NCBI GenBank assembly: GCA_964562015.1 | Contig: CAZLRH010000007.1 | Coordinates: 62,001 to 126,000, forward strand | Reading direction: 5' to 3' | From: CAZLRH01 sp964562015 | GTDB taxonomy: Bacteria; Verrucomicrobiota; Verrucomicrobiia; Opitutales; JABDGR01 | Length of the DNA: 64,000 nucleotides | Notes under the pieces: generated by a model | What the model saw: the letters and a program-made list of their open reading frames with translations, nothing else | Database searches by the model: none | What the model was told of the DNA's origin: nothing | Translations under genes and position numbers: made by a program | Part shown: piece by piece, positions 51,600 to 60,650 of the stretch | How positions within the stretch are numbered: position 1 is the first letter of the stretch | How the letters are laid out: every line of letters starts with the position of its first letter

Positions 51600-52031
51600 A
51601 TGAAAGCCGGTCTAAAACGCATTTCGATCGCAGTACTGATCGTTGTAGGACTTCTTGTAATTGTATTTCCATTTTGGCGAGATTTTTATTCGAACGACGG
51701 CATTGCGGAAAACATTATCCGAAATAATTTGGCTGAGAAGGGCAAAATTAAATTGTTGGCAAAAACTAATTACTTAATGTCAAATATCCTCGTCTTTGAA
51801 TTGCTTATCGGGAATGAAGCCATCCCGGCGGGTTGGAATAGCGCACTCAAGGAAGCTAATCCGCCATTTGATCACGATGGACTTTTATTGAGGGCCAAGC
51901 AATTCACACCCATTGATGTCGACGACGTAATTTCCATTAAAGTAACCAATAGAGATAAAGTGAATGTTACCGCATATTTGATTGAGCGAAAGTCGGCCCA
52001 CCCAATTATTATTGAGTTTACGGGATTTTAA
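51600..52031 (+). CDS. AT-rich orphan membrane-anchored protein, 143 aa
   Basis: A single N-terminal hydrophobic helix (RISIAVLIVVGLLVIVFPFW) follows a basic start, with the remaining 115 residues outside the cytoplasm. The soluble part is mixed alpha/beta (NIIRNNLAEKGKIKLLAKTN, DVDDVISIKVTNRDKVNVTA) and is not recognised. Codon and base use are clearly more AT-rich than in nearby genes, which suggests recent acquisition. It lies between two repeat-rich spacers without operon partners. The frame is clean and has an ATG start, so I take it as a real gene, with the function unknown. Confidence 0.65.
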   Translation: MKAGLKRISIAVLIVVGLLVIVFPFWRDFYSNDGIAENIIRNNLAEKGKIKLLAKTNYLMSNILVFELLIGNEAIPAGWNSALKEANPPFDHDGLLLRAKQFTPIDVDDVISIKVTNRDKVNVTAYLIERKSAHPIIIEFTGF

Positions 52032-52263
52032 AAAACGATCCCCGCGCCAACCCTAGCAAGACGCCAAAAGGGACAAGTTAAACCATTCGACCTTGACGGT
52101 GAGTAGTCAAAGGGCACGCGGAGGCCACTCTGAGTGCACACTCAAGCGTCTCCGCAAAAATCCATCTGTGTAATCGACGAAATCTGCGGTTAAAAACTCT
52201 TTCCCTCTTCGCTTCCACCGCGGCCTCCGCGTGTTCGGCGGTTGATTCTGGTTCAGCCGCCGC

Positions 52264-52581
52264 TTAGTTAAACGACTTCCCGCAGCCGCAGGTGGAGGTG
52301 GCCTTGGGGTTGCGGACTTCGAAGCCTTTGCCGTGCAGGCCGTCGTCAAAATGGACGGTCGAGCCATCAATGTACTCCAGGCTGGTCGGGTCCACGAGAA
52401 AGGGCACGCCGAGGGATTCGAGGCGCTGGTCCTCCGGCTTGGGCTCGTCGAACGACATCCCGTACTCCAGGCCCGAACAGCCGCCGGCCTCGACGAAGAT
52501 GCGCAGGAGTTTCTGCTCCGCGTGGGAATCGCGCTGGAGTTGCTGGATGCGCTTGGCGGCGCTTTCGGTCAGAATGATCAT
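52264..52581 (-). CDS. erpA: ErpA/IscA-type iron-sulfur cluster carrier
   Basis: 105 residues of the HesB/IscA A-type carrier family. The three conserved cysteines are present: Cys35 in EAGGCSGLEYG and Cys98/Cys100 in STCGCGKSFN at the C-terminus. These bind a [2Fe-2S] or [4Fe-4S] cluster or iron and deliver it to target proteins in the cytoplasm. The ATG at 52581 gives the family start IILTESAAKRIQQL; the frame continues upstream to 52629 but with unrelated residues. No isc/suf genes are nearby. ErpA and IscA cannot be told apart with certainty from this alone. Confidence 0.92.
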   Translation of the reverse strand: MIILTESAAKRIQQLQRDSHAEQKLLRIFVEAGGCSGLEYGMSFDEPKPEDQRLESLGVPFLVDPTSLEYIDGSTVHFDDGLHGKGFEVRNPKATSTCGCGKSFN

Positions 52582-52650
52582 GGTGGAAAAACAGTTCCCC
52601 AAGATGGCCGTAAACGGGGCGGTTGTCAACCGATGCGAACAACGGGTGGT

Positions 52651-52760
52651 GTCCTAATTTCACCAGCAACAAGACGGCGGGCTGAGGGCAGCCCGCCCTA
52701 CCCCAGGCAAATGCTTTAGGTAGGGCGCGCTGCCCTCAGCGCGCCGTTTCAAATGAGGAC
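52651..52760. repeat. REP-like inverted doublet (REPIN-like), copy 2
   Basis: The left hairpin GGCGGGCT-gag-GGCAGCCCGCC with CTACC (52676-52702) and the right GGTAGGGCGCGCTGCCCTCA (from 52719) with GCGCGCC face each other. Outer ends GTCCTAATTT (52651-52660) and AAATGAGGAC (52751-52760) are also inverted, with one mismatch, giving an element of 110 bp. Confidence 0.72.
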
Positions 52761-52868
52761 ATTACCGAACATCGGGTAGTGGCACAGTTTGGCGAGACGC
52801 CTTGTTTTCGTAGCGCGGTGCTTTATGGAGCGAGGCAAAAGTAATGTCCGCTTTGAAATTCCTAGAAT

Positions 52869-52939
52869 GGGCCGCCGCAAGCGGCGCCCCTACGCCTGAA
52901 AAGGCGGTGAGCGGTAGGGGGCGTCGCTTGCGACGGCCC
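52869..52939. repeat. REP-like inverted doublet (REPIN-like), copy 3
   Basis: Left arm 52869-52893 (GGGCCGCCGCAAGCGGCGCC then CCTAC) and right arm 52914-52939 (GTAGGGGGCGTCGCTTGCGA then CGGCCC) are inverted around 20 bp. The GTAG start and palindrome plan match the other copies while the stem sequence differs. Confidence 0.7.
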
Positions 52940-53065
52940 TCGGACATTGAATAGGCAGGCATCAATAGCCCGCGCACAAGAGTATCATCATAGGGTATGC
53001 AAGCACGCGGGCTAAAGCGCCGCGCTACGAAAGCCCCTCCCCTTTCTACTCACGGAATCACGCCC

Positions 53066-54007
53066 TCACCTTCCTCGCGGGATAAACCCGGGGACGCCGG
53101 TCTTCACCACGGCATTGAGCCGGATCCGCGTTTTGATGCCTTCGTTGATCTCCTGCATGGCGTCTGCCGGCAGCGTCGAGATGTCGAAGTTTTCCTCGAT
53201 GCGGCTGGGTGTCTTGGAGGTCGTCAGCAACGCGGTCCCGCGTTGGATACCCCAGGCGAGCAGGACTTGGGCGGGAGTTTTGCCGACCCGCCGGGCGATG
53301 GCCATGATGACCGGATCCGCCAACAAATTGGGTTCGCTGTTATGACCCAGCGGGGCGAAAGCCTGCAGCACGATTCCATTCTGCCGGCAATAGTCCAAAA
53401 GCTCCCATTCCGGGAGATAGGGATGGGACTCGACGTGCACCACCGCCGGCTTGATGGCCGCGACAGCAACGATCTCCTGCACCTTTTCCAGACCGACGTC
53501 GGACAATCCAATCGCCTTGCACTTGCCCGCGCGCACCAACTCCTCTAACGCACCCCACGTTTCTTCCAACTTCACCCCTCGATCATAGATCACGTTGCCC
53601 TCCGCATCCCGCGGATCTGGCGCGTCTCCGGGTTGGAAAGCGAAAGGCGTGTGGATAAGATAGAGATCGAGGTAATCGAGCTGCAGCTTCTTGAGGCTGG
53701 CCTCGAAGGACGGCTGGACGCGCTCCGGACGATGATTGGTGTTCCAGAGTTTCGTGGCGACAAACACCTCTTCCCGTTTGATCTTCCCGGCCGCGAACAC
53801 CTCCTTCATCGCCGCGCCGACCTGCGCCTCCGTCCCGTATCGTTCCGCCGTGTCGAGCGCGCGAAATCCCGTCTCCAGCGCTGCCTTGGTCGCCTGTTGG
53901 GTGGCGACAGGGTCGGGAATCAGGGTTCCAAAACCGAGCGCCGGCATCGAGCCACCCCCGGCGTTGAGGGCCAGCTTAGTGTAGCGAAGATGGTCGGGCG
54001 TTGGCAT
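53066..54007 (-). CDS. Aldo/keto reductase
   Basis: 313 residues, NADPH-dependent TIM-barrel oxidoreductase. The tetrad is visible: Asp52 and Tyr57 in FRALDTAERYG, Lys86 in VFVATKLWNT and His119 in DLYLIHTP. LGFGTLIPDP at the start and the C-terminal GIQRGTALLTTSKTPSRIEE (cofactor phosphate site) fit the AKR group that includes 2,5-diketo-gluconate and aldehyde reductases. The physiological substrate is unknown. The start at 54007 gives the usual beginning; a frame 12 codons longer is possible. Neighbouring genes do not suggest a pathway. Confidence 0.92.
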   Translation of the reverse strand: MPTPDHLRYTKLALNAGGGSMPALGFGTLIPDPVATQQATKAALETGFRALDTAERYGTEAQVGAAMKEVFAAGKIKREEVFVATKLWNTNHRPERVQPSFEASLKKLQLDYLDLYLIHTPFAFQPGDAPDPRDAEGNVIYDRGVKLEETWGALEELVRAGKCKAIGLSDVGLEKVQEIVAVAAIKPAVVHVESHPYLPEWELLDYCRQNGIVLQAFAPLGHNSEPNLLADPVIMAIARRVGKTPAQVLLAWGIQRGTALLTTSKTPSRIEENFDISTLPADAMQEINEGIKTRIRLNAVVKTGVPGFIPRGR

Positions 54008-54073
54008 GTTTCTACGGGCGTTGGTTTCGAGTATTTCGTCCACCCAAGATTCTGTCTAGTTCTACCAAACGGC

Positions 54074-54709
54074 TCACGACTTGGTGGCGCTCATTTTGGG
54101 CCAGGTAAAACTTTGCAGCATGCGACGAACCGTTGGCAAATTCTTTTCGTTTGCGTAAAAGAGATGTACTGAAAGGTAACCCGGCTTGCCAGCATAAGGG
54201 ACGAATAGACTCGCGACGTTCGGATACTCGCGTTCTCCAAAAATCTTCGGATCAACTTTCGCCACCGTGAAACCGGCAATTTGCCCATTTACCCGCCAAA
54301 CTTCCTCCCCGGCCTTCAATAGCTTCGGGTCTGCCTCCTGCTTCTTTAGATCATCAATCTTCTTCTGCGACTGTTCCACCGTATAGCCGAGGAGGAATAC
54401 CTCGTCGAAGTCAAGATACGCCGAGGGTCCACTGTACCTCCCCACGTGCGAATCGATCCCCTGAGACTTCTGCTTCTTCCAGTCCGGTGGAACGAGGAAC
54501 TGGAGGCCCTCATCAACCTTAACCCACGGTTCCTCGACCTCCACGAGGTTGACCGAGAGGGGTTTGCCGTTGACTGGGTTATTCGTGGAGACGACCGAGT
54601 CGCTTTCTGGGGAATGGCGAGCCGTTTGCAACCCCCGTCCGGCGATAAACCACCATGACACCAAAAGCAAAGCGGCCATTAGACCCAAGGTCTGCAACCG
54701 ATTTTTCAT
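54074..54709 (-). CDS. Membrane-anchored hypothetical protein, 211 aa
   Basis: Starts MKNRLQTLGLMAALLLVSWW, a single N-terminal helix that may be a signal anchor or uncleaved signal, followed by a soluble domain with VKVDEGLQFLVPPDWKKQKS, YLDFDEVFLLGYTVEQSQKK and SLFVPYAGKPGYLSVHLFYA. The pattern recalls domains that describe a fitted quantity (PsbP/DUF1795-like), but I cannot confirm this. The ATG at 54709 is chosen since upstream residues look unrelated. It is 64 bp upstream of the aldo/keto reductase gene on the same strand. Confidence 0.72.
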   Translation of the reverse strand: MKNRLQTLGLMAALLLVSWWFIAGRGLQTARHSPESDSVVSTNNPVNGKPLSVNLVEVEEPWVKVDEGLQFLVPPDWKKQKSQGIDSHVGRYSGPSAYLDFDEVFLLGYTVEQSQKKIDDLKKQEADPKLLKAGEEVWRVNGQIAGFTVAKVDPKIFGEREYPNVASLFVPYAGKPGYLSVHLFYANEKNLPTVRRMLQSFTWPKMSATKS

Positions 54710-54975
54710 AATTCCTGTATCTGGATTGGACCATCTTTGTAAATCGAAACGAAGCGCTGTGCCAAGGCTGCTCTTCGCAGGTTGCCCATCTTTCATCCCC
54801 TACCCCGTCAAAAACAACTTGCTGCCATGGGGATTCAGCGTGGGCCACACCCACCCCTGCCAAAACAAGCAAGGCCGCGGGCCTGCCGGACCCCGTGCCC
54901 CCACCCCAGCAAGAATCGTGCGAGATTGAGAAATCGTTGTTGCCCATCGTCCCGGAAACCCTTTGAGTCGGCTTT

Positions 54976-55962
<987 letters not shown>

Positions 55963-55998
55963 CCCCCGCCCACCGGCGGTCAGGAAACGGGGCACGTT

Positions 55999-57495
55999 AT
56001 GCCAAACCAGGGACTCTTTCAGGCCCAAAAGCTCAGTCAGTCGCTCGTACTGGCGCCCCAACTGCGCCAGTCCCTCAAGATATTGCAGGCCCCGGCGCTG
56101 GAGCTGCGCCACACGATTCTCGAGGAGTTGCAGAACAACCCCTTGCTCGAGGAGATGCCGATGGATGGCGTCTCCCTCGAACAGGCCGAAAGCGATGAGG
56201 CTCCTTCCGACACCGAGCAGGACGCCCCGGACGCGGAGCGCAACGGCGCGGAAGAAGAGCCCGCCGGCGAATCCGCCGAAGAACTGCGTTTCAAGGAGGA
56301 CTTTGAAATCCTGCGCAAGCTGGACGAGGATTGGCGCGAACATTTTCAGCAGGAAAACAGCCAGAGCAGCTTCACGCGCGAGGACGCCCAGCGCCGCCAG
56401 CACTTTTTTGATTCGCTCGTCAGCGAGACCTCCCTCCAGGAGCACCTGCTCCGCCAGGCGGAATCGGCGGATTGCTCCACGGAACAACTGGAAGCCCTGC
56501 GCTATCTCGTCGGCAGCCTGGATGACCAGGGATTTCTCACCTCCGGCCCGTCCGACATCGCCTTGATGTCCCGGCTGCCCCTCAAGACTGTGCAGGAGGC
56601 CGCCGCCATCCTCAAGACTTTCGACCCGCCGGGCATCGGCGCGGAAAACGTGCAGGAATCCCTGCTCCAGCAATTGCTGCAACGCGGCCGCGCCGGTGCG
56701 CTGGCTTCGACGGTGGTGCGCGACCATTACGCGTTGCTGCTGCGCCACCGCATCCCCGACATTGCCCGCAAAACGGGGGCCGACGTGGAGGAAGTGCAGC
56801 AGGCCATCGCCGAAATCGCCGCCCTCGACCCCGCGCCGGGCCGCCGGTTTGGCGACGATTCGAACCGCGTGGTCGAGCCCGATGTCCGCGTCGAGCGCGA
56901 CGGGGAAAACTGGATCATCACGCTGAACAACCATTACATTCCGCGCCTGCGCCTGAGCGCCACGTACAAGGATTTGCTGGCCAAGGGCGCGTTGAATTCC
57001 AAGGACCGCGAGTACATCTCGGAGAAAATGCGCTCGGGCAAATTTTTAATCAATTCCATCGAGCAGCGGCAGCAGACCATTGAACGCATCACGCGCGAAA
57101 TCCTGAAATTCCAGCGCGAATTTTTCGAGCACGGCGTCTCGCGCCTGCGTCCGCTGACCATGAACCAGGTTGCGCAAACCGTCGGGGTGCATGAAACCAC
57201 CGTCTCGCGCGCCATCGCCAATAAGTACATCGACACCCCGTGGGGCGTCTTCGAGTTCAAATTTTTCTTCACCCCGGGCTACACTTCCGCCGACGGCGAA
57301 TCCGTGTCCAACACGAGTGTCAAGGAACGCATCGCCAAAATCGTGGCGGAGGAAGACACTGGCAAGCCGTTCAGCGACCAGGACATTGTCGCGCTGCTCG
57401 GGGAAAACAACGTGAAGATCGCCCGCCGCACCGTCGCCAAATACCGCGAGGAACTCGGCATCCTCCCGACGAATTTGCGCCGGCGGTATAAGTAG
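55999..57495 (+). CDS. rpoN: RNA polymerase sigma-54 factor
   Basis: 498 residues. Region I is Gln/Leu-rich (LSQSLVLAPQLRQSLKILQA then LEELQNNPLLEE), followed by an acidic region II (about 50-110), the core-binding region III and the C-terminal DNA-binding part with the helix-turn-helix MNQVAQTVGVHETTVSRAIA and the RpoN box ARRTVAKYRE at 475-484. It recognises -24/-12 promoters and needs an AAA+ activator; no activator is encoded here. It follows a Ser/Thr kinase gene at 36 bp. A REP-like doublet lies after its stop. Confidence 0.97.
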   Translation: MPNQGLFQAQKLSQSLVLAPQLRQSLKILQAPALELRHTILEELQNNPLLEEMPMDGVSLEQAESDEAPSDTEQDAPDAERNGAEEEPAGESAEELRFKEDFEILRKLDEDWREHFQQENSQSSFTREDAQRRQHFFDSLVSETSLQEHLLRQAESADCSTEQLEALRYLVGSLDDQGFLTSGPSDIALMSRLPLKTVQEAAAILKTFDPPGIGAENVQESLLQQLLQRGRAGALASTVVRDHYALLLRHRIPDIARKTGADVEEVQQAIAEIAALDPAPGRRFGDDSNRVVEPDVRVERDGENWIITLNNHYIPRLRLSATYKDLLAKGALNSKDREYISEKMRSGKFLINSIEQRQQTIERITREILKFQREFFEHGVSRLRPLTMNQVAQTVGVHETTVSRAIANKYIDTPWGVFEFKFFFTPGYTSADGESVSNTSVKERIAKIVAEEDTGKPFSDQDIVALLGENNVKIARRTVAKYREELGILPTNLRRRYK

Positions 57496-57526
57496 AATAG
57501 TGGTTTGCTTTTAAACTCTTACAAGA

Positions 57527-57600
57527 GCGGCGCGGTGAGGGCACCGCGCCCTACCCAAACCACTGTTCACTGGTAGGGCGCGCTGCCCTTAGCGCGCCGC
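57527..57600. repeat. REP-like inverted doublet (REPIN-like), copy 4
   Basis: Left arm 57527-57555 (GCGGCGCGGTGAGGGCACCG then CGCCCTACC) and right arm 57572-57600 (GGTAGGGCGCGCTGCCCTTA then GCGCGCCGC) are inverted around 16 bp. The right arm is nearly the same as that of copy 2. Confidence 0.72.
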
Positions 57601-57765
57601 CAGAGATTGGTTTTAAAGCCGTCCTAGTGTTTTTGAAATTCGCTCCGCGGGAGTTTTTCTCAGGGGCGCCTTCCCGATTCCCACTCCCAATTTCCAGCTT
57701 CCAACTTTCTGCTCCCGCAGTTTCCCCTTGAGCGCGGAGCGTTAAAATCGGATGGTGGCCTTTCG

Positions 57766-58446
57766 ATGTTCGACGATGCAGGCATCTGGCTTTTCCTCGA
57801 TGGCAGTGGCCTAAATCCGCGCGTGGGCTTGTGGCGGAGTGGCCGCTGGCTGGCGTATCGCGAGGGCCCTGCCCCGGCGCTGGCGGCGCTTTACGGAGGG
57901 GTGCGGGAGTTGGTGCGCGAAGCCGGAGTCGCTTGGGCTGAACTCGGCGGCTATCTCTATGTCGACGGTCCGGGCTCGGTGCTGGGCCTGCGGCTGACCG
58001 CCATGGCCGTGCGAACCTGGCAAACGGACGACGCTGCAAAGCCGGGCCAAACCTCCCGGCCGGTGTTGGCCTGCGGCTCCCTGCAACTCGCCGCAGCGCT
58101 GGCCCGTGCCGTCCAGATTCCCACGCCCTTCGGTATTTTCACCGAGTCCCGCCAAGGTCGCTGGCATGTTTTAACGGTCAATGGCGACGGCACGAATTCA
58201 TCGCCCGCGGAAGTTGGCGAGAATGAATTGCCCGCCGGAATCTTGTTTCACCTCGCGGCCCGCAAGGCCTGGTCGAAACCGCCGGCCCATGCGCAACCAC
58301 TCCCGGCGACCTTGCGCGACCACCCGGAAATTGTCGGCCGGCCCGGCCTCTTTAATCCCGCTGCCACGGCCATTCCCTATTCAGTGCAGGCGCCGGAATA
58401 CAAAAAGTGGGAAGGCGGAGCGAAGGAGGTAGGAGGCAGGAGGTAG
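57766..58446 (+). CDS. TsaB-like protein (ASKHA fold), possible t6A biosynthesis factor
   Basis: 226 residues. The central YVDGPGSVLGLRLTAMAVRT matches the GPGSFTGLRIG signature of TsaB, followed by a PVLACGSLQLAAALA segment, and the C-terminus has YSVQAPEYKKW like the end of TsaB proteins. The N-terminus is diverged (FLDGSGLNPRVGLWRSGRWL instead of LAIDTS). TsaB is the non-catalytic partner of TsaD in making threonylcarbamoyl-adenosine on tRNA. The last 14 residues (EGGAKEVGGRR) come from a GGAGGTAGGAG-type repeat and are probably not part of the fold. It precedes alanine racemase by 107 bp; TsaB and Alr genes are neighbours in several bacteria. Confidence 0.78.
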   Translation: MFDDAGIWLFLDGSGLNPRVGLWRSGRWLAYREGPAPALAALYGGVRELVREAGVAWAELGGYLYVDGPGSVLGLRLTAMAVRTWQTDDAAKPGQTSRPVLACGSLQLAAALARAVQIPTPFGIFTESRQGRWHVLTVNGDGTNSSPAEVGENELPAGILFHLAARKAWSKPPAHAQPLPATLRDHPEIVGRPGLFNPAATAIPYSVQAPEYKKWEGGAKEVGGRR

Positions 58447-58553
58447 GAGCGAGACAAGCCTCTCGACACCGATACTTGAAAGTCCGTGCCTTGCGGCGCC
58501 TCTGCTTTCGGCTCGCTGAATTCTGCCTTCTGCATTCATAATTCAGCATTCTC

Positions 58554-59693
58554 ATGTCCTCCCTGCCCTACCGCTGCTGGGCCGAAATCGACCTCGCGGC
58601 CCTCGAGCGCAACCTCGGCAAAATCCGCGCGGCCCTGCCGCCGCGGGTGCGGTATGTCGCGGTGGTGAAAGCCGACGCGTACGGCCACGGGCTGCCGCAG
58701 ACGGTTTCGCGATTAATGCAATGCGGGGCGGATTGCTTTGCCGTGGCGAATGTGCAGGAAGCGGCCGAAGTTCGCGAAATCGGCTCCGGCTGGCCCATCC
58801 TCGTACTCGGGGCCGTGCTGCCGGGCGAGGAATCCGCCCTCGCCGAATACGGCCTGATGGCAACAATTTCCACCCTGGCCGAAGTCGAGCGCCTGAATGC
58901 CGCCGGGCGCGCCGCCGGGGTGCGCCTGCCTGTGCACCTGAAAATTGACACCGGCATGGGCCGCCTCGGTGTCTGGCATGAGGAAGCGCCGGAACTGGCC
59001 CGCTGCCTGCTCGCCGCCCCGCACTTGACTTGGCGCGGCGTCTACACCCACTTTTCCTGCGCGGACTCCGACCCGGTTTTCACCGCCCATCAACGGCAAT
59101 TATTTTTGGACATTCTGCGCCGCCTGCCCCCGCCCTCCGAGCCGGCCGGATTCCTGATTCACGCGGACAACAGCGCCGGCCTCGAAAGCTTCGCGGCGGA
59201 CAGCCCCATCAACGCCGTGCGCGTGGGCCTGCTGCAATTCGGCCTGTTGCCCTACCCCAACTCCCTGCTCGCGCGCCTGCACCCGGATCCCGTTTTGTCT
59301 TTCCACGCCCGCGTCGCGCTGGTGAAGAATCTGCCGGCAGGCACCGGCATCAGTTACGGGCGCACGCACACGCTGGCGCGCGACACGCGCATCGCCATCA
59401 TCGCCGCCGGGTACGGCGACGGCCTGCCAACGGCAGCCAGCAATCGCGCGCAAGTGCTCCTGCGCGGCCGGCGCTGCCCGGTGCTCGGGCGCGTGACCAT
59501 GGATCAAACCGTGGTTGATGTTTCGGCGCTGCCGGAAGTCGCCGTGGGCGACGTGGCGACCCTCATCGGCGCGCAGGACGGCGGCAGCATTGACGTGGTG
59601 GAATTCAGCCGGTGGTGCGACTGCATCCCCTGGGAAACTTTCTGCTCCATCACGAAACGCGTGCCGCGCGTGTATAAGACGACGCGGAGTTAA
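58554..59693 (+). CDS. alr: Alanine racemase
   Basis: 379 residues, PLP-dependent fold type III. The PLP lysine is Lys39 in VVKADAYGHG and the second catalytic base is Tyr268 in GISYGRTH. HLKIDTGMGRLG, YTHFSCADSD, IHADNSAGL and RVGLLQFGLLPY complete the family pattern. It converts L-alanine to D-alanine for peptidoglycan. The ATG is preceded by a short TTCTGCCTTCTGCATTC repeat and not by a clear Shine-Dalgarno. The upstream TsaB-like gene may be in the same transcription unit. Confidence 0.96.
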   Translation: MSSLPYRCWAEIDLAALERNLGKIRAALPPRVRYVAVVKADAYGHGLPQTVSRLMQCGADCFAVANVQEAAEVREIGSGWPILVLGAVLPGEESALAEYGLMATISTLAEVERLNAAGRAAGVRLPVHLKIDTGMGRLGVWHEEAPELARCLLAAPHLTWRGVYTHFSCADSDPVFTAHQRQLFLDILRRLPPPSEPAGFLIHADNSAGLESFAADSPINAVRVGLLQFGLLPYPNSLLARLHPDPVLSFHARVALVKNLPAGTGISYGRTHTLARDTRIAIIAAGYGDGLPTAASNRAQVLLRGRRCPVLGRVTMDQTVVDVSALPEVAVGDVATLIGAQDGGSIDVVEFSRWCDCIPWETFCSITKRVPRVYKTTRS

Positions 59694-59798
59694 TCCCTCA
59701 TCTCGTCGCGCCGATCGGCACGACTGCGATTTGAGTTGAATTCATTTAAGGCCAAACATCCGACGGGGTCGGGGCGAGTTGGCGGGAAGGAGTCGAAA

Positions 59799-60431
59799 CT
59801 ACGGCGCGTCTGCAGAAACAGTGGGCTTCGGCGAGGTGACGGAGGAGGGCAATTCACTGGGCGCCCCGGTGCCCGTCGGCGCGGCGGAGGGTTCCGGTGC
59901 GGGGGCGGCGGCGGGGAATTTTTCCAGCGCCCGGCGCGCCAGCACATCGACATTCATGGGCGTGAGCGTGGCCACCGGCACCGGGAAGGCGGAATCGCCG
60001 TGCCACAGGAATCGATTGCCGTCGCCCGTGCGCGCGTAAATGGACAAGCCCACGTTCTCACTGGTGAGCGGCATGCCCGTGTTTTGATAAAGCTGCACCG
60101 ACGAGTAATTCGGCGTGGAACTGAGATTGTAAATCCAGGACGAAGTGATGGAAATATCCGCCGGGCCACTGGCTTGGTAGGTATATCCGCGCTCAGTGAG
60201 GATGGATTCAATGGTCTTCACCACCGTCTCGCCTGCGCCGCCGCCAGGCCCGGTGACCAATCCCTGACCGCCGCCGACAGGGGCGGACACCGTAAAGGTT
60301 TTCCGGCCGGCCAGCGTGTCACCGGGCGCGGCGGCATCTCCGCCGAGCGCCAAGGAGCCGCAGCCGGCGAGCGCGCCCGCCAGGACCACACCGAGAAACA
60401 AAAACGGACAGAGCTTAAATGTAGTTTTCAT
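59799..60431 (-). CDS. Lipoprotein, DUF4136-like
   Basis: 210 residues. The signal peptide ends VVLAGALAGC, a canonical lipobox, so the mature protein is lipid-anchored. The domain has KTFTVSAPVGGG, ESILTERGYTYQASGPADIS, ITSSWIYNLSS, GNRFLWHGDSAFPVPVATLT and NVDVLARRALEKFP; the combination of a beta sheet and a terminal helix with a periodic GY-DI pattern resembles DUF4136 lipoproteins, whose role is unknown. The Pro/Ser-rich tail is low complexity. The start at 60431 gives the proper signal; ten upstream codons are excluded. Confidence 0.82.
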   Translation of the reverse strand: MKTTFKLCPFLFLGVVLAGALAGCGSLALGGDAAAPGDTLAGRKTFTVSAPVGGGQGLVTGPGGGAGETVVKTIESILTERGYTYQASGPADISITSSWIYNLSSTPNYSSVQLYQNTGMPLTSENVGLSIYARTGDGNRFLWHGDSAFPVPVATLTPMNVDVLARRALEKFPAAAPAPEPSAAPTGTGAPSELPSSVTSPKPTVSADAP

Positions 60432-60650
60432 AATGGGAGACGGTACGGCTGGGACAGGCAAAAAAACGCAGCGAACGATGCCATAAGGCTAACCCAAGCC
60501 GAGCAGGGTGACCATCTAAATAACCGGGATCCGGGACAAAACCCTTGGCAAGACCAACGATGTTTTAACAAGGCCTTTACTGCGGCGGGGCAAAAATTTA
60601 GTAACTAACCGTCCTTGCCGTTTGTTTAATCCGGGGTATACTTAATACTT
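60432..60650. other. 219-bp divergent intergenic region
   Basis: Between the lipoprotein gene and the DUF1800 gene. The right end has a good promoter candidate (next entry). Nothing else is recognised. Confidence 0.45.
60615..60642 (+). promoter_or_regulatory. Putative promoter of the DUF1800/DUF1501 operon
   Basis: TTGCCG (60615-60620) and TATACT (60637-60642) are 16 bp apart. The ATG of the DUF1800 gene starts at 60651, nine bases after the -10 begins its downstream edge, so the transcript would have almost no leader. Confidence 0.45.

Larger units (their letters stand above)
52630..53065. other. 436-bp gene-free region between erpA and the aldo/keto reductase gene
   Basis: It holds two REP-like doublets (separate entries) and one copy of GGTAGTGGCACAGTTTG (52775-52791). 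Nothing coding is seen. Confidence 0.6.
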
